From positions 1-64,000 of the forward strand of contig CAKSFK010000008.1 of assembly GCA_934454655.1 (NCBI GenBank): DNA of 64,000 nucleotides, given 5' to 3'. How positions within the stretch are numbered: position 1 is the stretch's first letter; the number at the start of each line of letters is the position of its first letter. The DNA is from an uncultured Eubacteriales bacterium. GTDB lineage: Bacteria; Bacillota; Clostridia; Oscillospirales; Acutalibacteraceae. Position numbers and translations under genes: made by a program. Positions 49,085 to 55,353 of this stretch are shown piece by piece. The notes beneath the pieces were generated by a model. That model was not told where the DNA came from, ran no database searches, and saw nothing but the letters and a program-made list of their open reading frames with translations.

Positions 49085-50086
49085 ATGAAATCCTTTACTG
49101 TTACTAAAAACGACGCTTCAAAGCGCCTTGATAAGTTTATAGCGCAGAACTGTCCCGCTCTGCCGACGGCGCTTATGTTCAAGTATATAAGGCTTAAAAG
49201 AATAAAGGTAAACGGCAAGCGCGCGGAAATCGGTACCCGCCTTTGCGCCGGTGATACGGTTGAGGCTTATATAAACGACGAGTTTTTTACTCCCCGCGCG
49301 CCGAAGTACGACTTTCTTTCCGCCCCGACGAGCCTTAATATCGTCTATGAGGACGAAAATATCCTGCTTGCCGACAAAAAGCAGGGGCTTCTTGTTCACC
49401 CCGATAAAAACGAATACGGCGATACCCTTATTGCGCGCATACAGCATTATCTTTACGATAAGGGCGAATACGACCCCGAAAACGAAAACAGCTTTCGCCC
49501 CGCGCTTGCAAACCGCATAGACCGCAACACGGGCGGCATTGTTATTGCCGCGAAAAACGCCGAGGCGCTGAGGATACTGTGCGAAAAAATAAAGAACCGC
49601 GAGGTTGAGAAAAAATATCTTGCCGTTATTCACGGCGTACCCGAAAAAAAGACGGCTTTGCTTAGCGGGTATCTTGAAAAGAACAGCGACAAAAACAAGG
49701 TCTATTTGAAAAACGCCAAAACCGACGGCGCGCTTACAATAAAAACGCGGTACACCGTGCTTGAAAGCAAAAACGGGCTGTCGCTTATCGAGGTGGACCT
49801 GCTGACGGGCAGAACGCACCAGATAAGGGCGCATATGGCGTCGATAGGTCATCCGCTTTTGGGCGATGGCAAGTACGGAAAGCTCGCGTCGGACAAAAAG
49901 CTGGGCTTTAACAAACAGGCGCTTTACTCTTATAAGCTTAAATTCAATTTTACCGAGGACGCAGGCCGCTTAAATTACCTTAACGGCAAGGAATTCACGG
50001 TGAAAGAGGTTTGGTTTGCCGAAAAGCTTTTCGGCAGAGGCGTATCGGAATCGGAGTATTCTAGCTTGCCCGGTGTGACAGGTTGA
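49085..50086 (+). CDS. RluA family pseudouridine synthase
   Basis: 333-aa rRNA-modifying enzyme. An S4-like RNA-binding domain is seen at residues 1-60 (SKRLDKFIAQNCPALPTA), then the catalytic domain with ANRIDRNTGGIVIAAKN near residue 138 (the Asp is the catalytic residue; Asn replaces the usual His of HRLD) and EVDLLTGRTHQIRAHM near 238. The precise uridine target is unknown. ATG follows GCGGAGGCACAT. A 20-bp terminator stem follows. Confidence 0.9.
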   Translation: MKSFTVTKNDASKRLDKFIAQNCPALPTALMFKYIRLKRIKVNGKRAEIGTRLCAGDTVEAYINDEFFTPRAPKYDFLSAPTSLNIVYEDENILLADKKQGLLVHPDKNEYGDTLIARIQHYLYDKGEYDPENENSFRPALANRIDRNTGGIVIAAKNAEALRILCEKIKNREVEKKYLAVIHGVPEKKTALLSGYLEKNSDKNKVYLKNAKTDGALTIKTRYTVLESKNGLSLIEVDLLTGRTHQIRAHMASIGHPLLGDGKYGKLASDKKLGFNKQALYSYKLKFNFTEDAGRLNYLNGKEFTVKEVWFAEKLFGRGVSESEYSSLPGVTG

Positions 50087-50089
50087 CCA

Positions 50090-50132
50090 AAAAGTGAAAG
50101 AGAGCCGTTAAAAACGGCTCTCTTTCACTTTT
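50090..50132 (+). terminator. Terminator after the pseudouridine synthase gene
   Basis: A perfect stem of about 19 bp, AAAAGTGAAAGAGAGCCGT (about 50090-50108) with ACGGCTCTCTTTCACTTTT (about 50114-50132), around an AAA-type loop. A second small stem TTCTCTTT/AAAGAGAA follows at about 50153-50174. The rest of the 50087-50362 gap is AT-rich with no gene. Confidence 0.85.
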
Positions 50133-50362
50133 AAGGGGTTTGAGGAGAGAACTTCTCTTTAATTCAAAGAGAAAGTATACCATCAAGGGTGCGGCTCCCT
50201 TTTCGGTACGATTATATAATAAATCATAATTTTTTCATTTCTGTGAACTGAATTTAAACTTTCAGGGAATAGATTATGTATATAATGACAATAATAATAT
50301 CAGTCTTTGGGCGATAACAATTTTTCAAAAAAACGGCATATATTTGAAGGGAAAGAATTATA

Positions 50363-51064
50363 ATGAAATATTCCGAATATCATTCAAAAAAAAGATTTAA
50401 GGGCGGTGCGGCTTTTTATGCGGTCATAGCCTGCTGTCTGCTTGCACTCGGCGGCGCTTCTTGGTTTGCCGCTTCCAGAATAAGCCGCAGGGATACGGGC
50501 GGCGGCAATTCGGGCAGTGAGCAGTCAGATGTTATTTCGGCTCCGTCGATAAGCAGTACCGAACCGTCGGGCAAAGCGGGGCAGACGGCAGAAAACGTTT
50601 CAAGCGAGCCGTACAGCAGCGCCCAGTCCTCTCAAGAGGCGGAGGAAACAAAAAAACCTACGGTATTTACACTTCCCGTTCAGGGCGAAATTATAAAAAA
50701 ATACAGCGAAAGCGAGCTTTTGTATTCCGCAACCTACGGAGATATGCGTGTGCACCACGGCATTGATATTGCCTGCGAGGACTCAACCGCCGTTTCCGCC
50801 GCGGCAGACGGCAAGGTAGTTTCGGTAGAGGACACCGCCTTTTTCGGAACGGTGGTTACAATTGACCACGGCGACGGAATAACCGCAAAATACTCGGCGC
50901 TTAAGGATATTAAGGTCAAGGCGGGCGACGGCGTGACCGCAGGGGATATAATCGGGGCGGTGACGGCGGTTCCCGACGAATGTGCCGACCAGAGCCACCT
51001 GCACCTGGAGGTTCAGAAAAACGGACACGACGCCGACCCTGTTAAGACTCTGGGACTTAAGTAA
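50363..51064 (+). CDS. M23 (LytM) peptidase-like membrane protein, SpoIIQ-like
   Basis: 233 aa: a cytoplasmic N-terminus, one membrane segment at residues 19-38, a Ser/Glu-rich low-complexity linker to about 105, and a LytM domain with the zinc residues in VHHGIDIAC near 132 and SHLHLEVQ near 211. In Clostridia this architecture belongs to forespore SpoIIQ, which keeps LytM catalytic residues, unlike Bacillus. The position before a gerA operon supports a sporulation role; identity as SpoIIQ is inferred. ATG follows GAAGGGAAAG. A sigma-F or sigma-G type promoter is expected but none was convincing. Confidence 0.75.
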   Translation: MKYSEYHSKKRFKGGAAFYAVIACCLLALGGASWFAASRISRRDTGGGNSGSEQSDVISAPSISSTEPSGKAGQTAENVSSEPYSSAQSSQEAEETKKPTVFTLPVQGEIIKKYSESELLYSATYGDMRVHHGIDIACEDSTAVSAAADGKVVSVEDTAFFGTVVTIDHGDGITAKYSALKDIKVKAGDGVTAGDIIGAVTAVPDECADQSHLHLEVQKNGHDADPVKTLGLK

Positions 51065-51130
51065 GCCCGGCGCGGCGGATTTATATCCTGCCCCCGTGAG
51101 GTTTATATCTCACTCGTCTAGGGGCAAATA

Positions 51131-51166
51131 ATGTGTCCTCGGTAAAATGCGGGGACACATTTTTTA
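51131..51166 (+). terminator. Terminator between the SpoIIQ-like gene and gerA
   Basis: ATGTGTCC (51131-51138) pairs with GGACACAT (51153-51160), with a 14-nt loop, followed by TTTTTT. A smaller GTGAGG...CTCAC stem precedes it. Confidence 0.82.
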
Positions 51167-51189
51167 ATTGATATTAAGGGGTGAGGGTG

Positions 51190-52674
51190 TTGTCCGGACA
51201 ATCGGAGGATTACAGTCTTGTTGAAATAAGCGGAGAGCTTGATAAGGATATTAAGCTTATAAAAAATATATTTAAAAAAGAGGCAACTCTCCGTATGAAA
51301 AAAATAAACGCGCGCGCCGAAAATACAGTCTGCGCCGCATTTTACCTTGACGGAATGGCAAGCACCCGGCTTGTTAACGAATCGGTTGTAAAGCCGCTGC
51401 TGCTTGTAAACGGCATCGGCGACAGCATTTCGCAGGTTCTTAAGGAGCAGGTGCTTTTTGCGGGCGAATGCAAGGCGGTAACCTCTGTGGCGGATATGCT
51501 CCGAGCGGTGCTTTACGGGGACACCCTCTTATTGATTTCGGGAAGCCGCGATGCGCTTGTTATAAACACAAAGGGTTGGCGCACAAGGGGAATAAGCGAA
51601 CCCGAAAACGAGCGTGTGCTGCAAGGTCCGCGCGAAGGCTTTGACGAGGCGGCGCTTTTAAACCTTGCAATGGTAAGAAGAAGGCTTTTAACGCCCGACC
51701 TTTGCACCGAGGCGGTACGCATAGGCAGAAGGACCGAAACGTATGTGTTTATCTGCTATCTCGGCTCGCTTACAGACGAAAAAATGCTCAAAGAGCTTAA
51801 ACGGCGGCTGAGCCTTATTGATATTGACGGTATACTTGATTCCAACTACATTACCGAGCAGATAAGGGACTGCCCGGGTTCGCTTTTTAAAACCGCGGGT
51901 ACAACCGAACGCCCCGACGTTGTGGCGGCAAGACTGCTTGAGGGCAGAATTGCGATTATTACCGACGGCACGCCGGTTGCGGTAACCGTGCCGTATCTTT
52001 TTTCGGAGAACTTCCAGTCGGACGAGGATTATTATTTAAATTACACCGTGTCGTCCGTGGGCAGAATATTAAGGTATCTGTGCTTTTTTCTTGCGATAAG
52101 TATTCCCGCGGTGTTTATTGCCGCCGCGGCATATCACAGGGAGCTTTTGCCCACGTCGCTCGCGATTTCTCTTATGCAGTTAAGAGGCGGCGTGCCGTTT
52201 CCTGCGCTGACGGAGTGTATTATGCTTATTTTTATTTTTGAAATTTTGAAGGAAACAGGCATAAGAATGGCGCAAAGTCTGGGACATGCGCTCAGCATCG
52301 TCGGGGGGCTTGTTGTGGGACAGGCGGCGGTTGAAGCCAGAATTATAAGCGCGCCCGTGCTTATTGTGGTGGCGCTTTCGGGAATAGCGGGGCTCACTGT
52401 CCCAAGGCTTAAGGGAGCGGTGTTTTATTTAAGGCTTATTCTTGTTGTTTTGAGCGCGCTTTTTGGGCTGTACGGCTACATCACGGGTATTGCCGCCGTT
52501 ATTATAAGCATACTCGATCTTAAGTCCTTCGGCGTAAGCAGCACGGTTTCGCTGTCGCGGCTTACCGCGCAGAGCCTAAAGGACAGCGTTGTGCGCGCTC
52601 CGTGGAGAAGAATGATTAAAAGACCGCTGTTTAACATTAATTCGGTGCGTATGAAACGGAAGGACAACAAATGA
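51190..52674 (+). CDS. gerAA: Spore germination protein GerAA
   Basis: Subunit A of a Ger germinant receptor in the spore inner membrane. About 494 aa: a hydrophilic N-terminal region to residue 285, then five or so membrane segments (from FFLAISIPAVFIAAAAY near 305 to LLALFGLYGYITG-like segment near 430). FLDGMAS-like YLDGMASTRLV near 57, NPQVFYTERPDVV-type TAGTTERPDVVAARLLEG near 238 and GVPFPALTECIMLIFIFEILKE near 340 are GerA marks. The TTG start at 51190 is spaced 8 nt from AAGGGGTGA. Its stop overlaps gerAC by ATGA. Confidence 0.93.
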   Translation: MSGQSEDYSLVEISGELDKDIKLIKNIFKKEATLRMKKINARAENTVCAAFYLDGMASTRLVNESVVKPLLLVNGIGDSISQVLKEQVLFAGECKAVTSVADMLRAVLYGDTLLLISGSRDALVINTKGWRTRGISEPENERVLQGPREGFDEAALLNLAMVRRRLLTPDLCTEAVRIGRRTETYVFICYLGSLTDEKMLKELKRRLSLIDIDGILDSNYITEQIRDCPGSLFKTAGTTERPDVVAARLLEGRIAIITDGTPVAVTVPYLFSENFQSDEDYYLNYTVSSVGRILRYLCFFLAISIPAVFIAAAAYHRELLPTSLAISLMQLRGGVPFPALTECIMLIFIFEILKETGIRMAQSLGHALSIVGGLVVGQAAVEARIISAPVLIVVALSGIAGLTVPRLKGAVFYLRLILVVLSALFGLYGYITGIAAVIISILDLKSFGVSSTVSLSRLTAQSLKDSVVRAPWRRMIKRPLFNINSVRMKRKDNK

Positions 52675-53327
52675 AAAAATGCGTGTGCGCCGCCCTTTTG
52701 GTGTGCGCCCTTTTGTGCGGGTGCGGCGGAAATATAAAAAACGACAGGCGTTATATGGTTTCCGCGCTGGGTTTTGAAAGTGAAAACGGGCGCCTGAATG
52801 TTTTTGCCGAAATAATTATTATAAATTCCGAAAACCCCGACACCGAGCCCGAAGCGAAGGTTTTTAAGGGGAGCGGGAACACAACCGAAGAGGCGCTTGA
52901 CGAAATTTCCGATTTGCTTACAAAGCCTATTTTGCTTGATCACTGCGGAGTGCTTGTAATAGGGCGGAGCATAACGCCGCACGCGCTTTCGGAAATATGC
53001 GATTACAGCTTTAAAGAAAACCGGATAACCCTTTCGGCGTATATGGTCAGCTCCGAAAACGCGGGCGAGCTTTTATCCTGCGAGCCGCAGTCCTCGGCGG
53101 CGGTGGGGTATGACATTATGGGGCTTATTGAGCAAACGCGTCAGCGCACGAAAAAGAACTGCCCCTGCCGTTATTTTGAGGTTGAAGCAAGGCGGGAGAG
53201 CGGCAAGAACCGCTTTGTTCTGCCTTCTTTAAGGGCGGAGAACGGCGGAATTAAGATTTGCGGATATTTCCGTTTTGAAAATGACGCCGCGGTGGGTTTC
53301 GACAAAACGGCGGAACCGCGGCAGTAG
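52671..53327 (+). CDS. gerAC: Ger(x)C-type spore germination lipoprotein, short form
   Basis: 218-aa lipoprotein subunit of the germinant receptor. The signal peptide has a lipobox (VCALLCGC, Cys about residue 16). Residues 25-140 match the N-terminal GerC domain (RYMVSALGFESENGRLNVFAEI, ILLDHCGVLVIGRSI). Typical GerC proteins are about 370-400 aa with two more domains; here the chain stops after PEPRQ-like TAEPRQ, so the C-terminal domain is missing. No frameshifted remainder is seen in the 27 bp before gerAB, so this is a genuinely short form or a deletion. Confidence 0.82.
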   Translation: MKKCVCAALLVCALLCGCGGNIKNDRRYMVSALGFESENGRLNVFAEIIIINSENPDTEPEAKVFKGSGNTTEEALDEISDLLTKPILLDHCGVLVIGRSITPHALSEICDYSFKENRITLSAYMVSSENAGELLSCEPQSSAAVGYDIMGLIEQTRQRTKKNCPCRYFEVEARRESGKNRFVLPSLRAENGGIKICGYFRFENDAAVGFDKTAEPRQ

Positions 53328-53354
53328 CTTTATTTGCGGCAGGGGGGAAACCGT

Positions 53355-54221
53355 ATGACAGATTCTACCGATTACAGCAGACACTATATTGCCTTAAGCG
53401 CGCTGTTCACACTCGGCGGCATTGGACTTGGTATGCCGTCGCAAAACTGCGGAGGATTTACCTTTCTCGGATTTACGGCGGCCGCCGCGTGCGCCGCAGT
53501 CATCTGTGCTGCCTCGGCGTTTGCGATGCATCTTTTCAGGGGTAAAAAAATAAATCCGCGGCTTTTTAAGGCTTTGCTTGCCGTTTTGTCGCTTGCCGCT
53601 TTCTACGAGGGCGCCGAAACACTTATTGACTTTATAAACTTTGCGGGAAAAATTCTTCTGCCCGAAACCCACCGATTTTTCATTGTCCTGCCGTTTACTG
53701 CGGCGGCGGTTTATCTTTCGTCGCGGGGCGAGGGGGTTATGTTTAAATTTTCGGTCATCTGCTTTGTGTTCACCGTTATATCGGTCGCAATTTTCTTTGC
53801 GCTTTCCGCAAAGGATTTTAACACCGACCTTTTAAAAACCGACGGTATGCCGGGAGGGACGGAGCTTATTGCCGAAACAAAACCGTGGTTTTCCCGCCTT
53901 GCCCTGCCTGCGGCAATAATACCGCTTATACCGTCCGTTTTCGGGGTAAACGCGCGCAAAAGAACTGCGGTTTACGGTTCGGTTCTCGGGCTTGCCGCCG
54001 CGGCGCTTTGCTTAGCCGAGGTGCTTCTGCTGTTCGGCACGGGGTTTGCCGCCCACCTTGATTTTCCGCTTTGTGCCGCGGTCAGCACGGTTACGGTAGG
54101 TCCGCTTTTTACACGTATGGACGGTTTTGTTTACTGCCTTTACTTTGCGGTTTCGCTTATTAAGACCGCGGTTTGTGCAAAGCTTTGTTTTAACGCGGCA
54201 AAACTGCAAAGGAAAATTTAA
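53355..54221 (+). CDS. gerAB: GerAB-like spore germination permease, short and divergent
   Basis: 288-aa membrane protein with about eight hydrophobic segments, in the position of GerAB after gerAA and gerAC. GerAB proteins belong to the APC superfamily, are usually about 360 aa with ten segments and bind the germinant. Sequence marks such as SRHYIALSALFTLGGIG at the start and FLEVLLLF-like LCLAEVLLLFGTG near 225 fit, but the family match is weaker than for gerAA. The start at 53355 follows GGGGGGAAACC. Confidence 0.72.
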   Translation: MTDSTDYSRHYIALSALFTLGGIGLGMPSQNCGGFTFLGFTAAAACAAVICAASAFAMHLFRGKKINPRLFKALLAVLSLAAFYEGAETLIDFINFAGKILLPETHRFFIVLPFTAAAVYLSSRGEGVMFKFSVICFVFTVISVAIFFALSAKDFNTDLLKTDGMPGGTELIAETKPWFSRLALPAAIIPLIPSVFGVNARKRTAVYGSVLGLAAAALCLAEVLLLFGTGFAAHLDFPLCAAVSTVTVGPLFTRMDGFVYCLYFAVSLIKTAVCAKLCFNAAKLQRKI

Positions 54222-54255
54222 AGTGCCTTTATTATATGGTAAAGCCTTTTCCGAC

Positions 54256-54321
54256 TAGGCAAGTGAGAATAATCCGAAAATTCGCCGTTTGGGGCGGGTT
54301 CGGATTATTCTCACTTGCCTA
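54256..54321. mobile_element. Family A repeat, copy 3: minimal MITE with TA duplication
   Basis: A 62-bp element lies between two TA dinucleotides: the inverted ends GGCAAGTGAGAATAATCC (from 54258) and GGATTATTCTCACTTGCC (to 54319), 20 bp each when GAA/TTC is included, with a 22-bp centre. The flanks CCGAC-TA and TA-CCCCTCAG join without the element at 55216-55231, where CCCGACTACCCCTCAG is intact. This is a filled and empty site pair and shows TA target duplication, the habit of Tc1/mariner-IS630 type elements. Confidence 0.88.
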
Positions 54322-54429
54322 CCCCTCAGTCACCTGCGGTGACAGCTCCCCTGACAAGGGGAGCCTTAGAATAGATTTATCAAAAAACAAAGCCCGTTGT
54401 TATCGGCTGAGCCGACAGCAACAGGCTTT
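54320..54429 (+). repeat. 110-bp direct repeat, left copy
   Basis: Identical over 110 bp to 55222-55331. It contains a family B end (CAGCTCCCCTGACAAGGGGAGCC) and a stem-loop CCTGTTG..CAACAGG type tail (GCCCGTTGTTATCGGCTGAGCCGACAGCAACAGGC, in parts). It ends 2 nt before the stop of the RHH gene, so it may serve as that gene's terminator region. The interval 54222-54431 holds only repeats. Confidence 0.9.
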
Positions 54430-54431
54430 AG

Positions 54432-54599
54432 TTAAATTTCAATTTTTCCGTGTTCTTCCTCAAAGTCCCTGACCCGTTTTTTGAGATACTGCTCTATTTC
54501 CTTGTTGGCACTGCGTCCCTCGGATTCGGCGATATAGCGGAATTTTTTAAATAAGTACCTGTCAACCCGCAAAGTATATCTCAAAAGCTTATCTTCCAT
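54432..54599 (-). CDS. Ribbon-helix-helix (Arc-like) DNA-binding protein
   Basis: A 55-aa protein. The N-terminal KLLRYTLRVDRYLFKKF has the alternating pattern of an RHH beta strand and first helix, and RYIAESEGRSANKEIEQYLKKRV fits the second helix with the SANKEI turn. Arc-type proteins are dimeric repressors and often act as antitoxins or autoregulators. The ATG at 54599 is 9 nt from AAAGG; an ATG three codons upstream overlaps that site. It is divergent from the SLOG gene, sharing a 115-bp region with a palindromic operator candidate. Confidence 0.78.
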   Translation of the reverse strand: MEDKLLRYTLRVDRYLFKKFRYIAESEGRSANKEIEQYLKKRVRDFEEEHGKIEI

Positions 54600-54618
54600 A
54601 AAATTCATCCTTTTGTTC

Positions 54619-54643
54619 GGTAATTATCATTTACCGATAATTA
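54619..54643. promoter_or_regulatory. Overlapping palindromes in the RHH/SLOG divergent region
   Basis: GGTAA-N7-TTACC (54619-54635) overlaps TAATTATC-N7-GATAATTA (54621-54643). The site sits 20 bp upstream of the RHH start and 12 bp before the -35 of the SLOG promoter, a good position for repression of both genes. RHH binding is inferred. Confidence 0.55.
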
Positions 54644-54654
54644 TAAAATATTTA

Positions 54655-54683
54655 TTGAATTAAAACAAAAATGGTGGTATAAT
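54655..54683 (+). promoter_or_regulatory. Sigma-A promoter of the SLOG gene
   Basis: TTGAAT (54655-54660), 17-bp spacer, TATAAT (54678-54683), 31 bp before the ATG. Confidence 0.82.
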
Positions 54684-54714
54684 GACATCATAATGACGCA
54701 CAAAAGGTGATAAA

Positions 54715-55098
54715 ATGAAGATAGCGGTAATTGGTTCAAGGGGACTTACGGTAAGCAATTTGGAAAAATACCTGCCGAAAGAAACAACAGAGATAGTTTC
54801 GGGCGGAGCCGTGGGCATTGATACCTGTGCAAAGGAATATGCAATAAAGAATAACATAAAGCTTATCGAATTTTTGCCCGAGTATGAAAAATACGGTCGT
54901 TCGGCACCGCTTAGGCGCAATTTGTCTATAATTGATTATGCCGACTGTGTAATTGCGTTTTGGGACGGAAGGTCACACGGAACAAAGTTTGTTATTGACA
55001 ATTGTAAGAAGAAAAATAAGAAGGTACGAGTTCTTATACCGAATGATAAAAGATTTTTGAACCGAAAAAAATCCTGCACCGATAATGCCTCCCTCTGA
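54715..55098 (+). CDS. SLOG-domain (YspA/DUF2493-like) nucleotide-binding protein
   Basis: 127 aa. A Rossmann-like SLOG fold is indicated by IAVIGSRGLT at residue 3, EIVSGGAVGIDTCAKEYA near 27, the RRNLSIIDYADCVIAFWDG strand near 67 and SHGTKFVIDNCKKKNKKVRVL at the end. SLOG proteins bind nucleotides or nucleotide-derived signals, and several occur in anti-phage or stress systems; this one's role is unknown. The last residues ASL and the TGA come from a family B repeat end (55087-55098), so the C-terminus has been altered. ATG follows AAAAGGTGATAAA. Confidence 0.78.
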   Translation: MKIAVIGSRGLTVSNLEKYLPKETTEIVSGGAVGIDTCAKEYAIKNNIKLIEFLPEYEKYGRSAPLRRNLSIIDYADCVIAFWDGRSHGTKFVIDNCKKKNKKVRVLIPNDKRFLNRKKSCTDNASL

Positions 55099-55331
55099 CA
55101 AGGGTGCGGGTGTCCGGTGGACGCCCCTGCTAAGCAGAAGCACCGACCGAGGCGGCAGCTGAGATGGTGGCACGGTTTGCCGCAGGCAAAGCCGGTGGTA
55201 GAGAACAAAGCTTTTCCCGACTACCCCTCAGTCACCTGCGGTGACAGCTCCCCTGACAAGGGGAGCCTTAGAATAGATTTATCAAAAAACAAAGCCCGTT
55301 GTTATCGGCTGAGCCGACAGCAACAGGCTTT
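55087..55331. repeat. Family B repeat, copy 4, joined to the right 110-bp direct repeat
   Basis: Starts GCCTCCCTCTGACAAGG and carries the GCGGGTGTCC and GCAGAAGCACCGACCGAGGC blocks of the copy at 12761. It reaches the inverted end CCTGACAAGGGGAGCC at 55267 and continues through the tail of the 110-bp repeat (55222-55331). CCCGACTACCCCTCAG at 55216-55231 is the uninterrupted version of the site holding the family A element at 54256. Confidence 0.85.
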
Positions 55332-55353
55332 TATTAATTGAAGAAAGGGAATA

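Noticed and set aside
48984..49220. Minus-strand ORF overlapping the pseudouridine synthase start
   Set aside because: It is the shadow of the synthase gene and of the radC promoter region; no initiation site and no coding pattern.
54236..55341. Two ORFs with identical peptide at 54236-54472 and 55117-55341
   Set aside because: Identity is due to the 110-bp direct repeat; neither has a ribosome binding site and both cross repeat boundaries.
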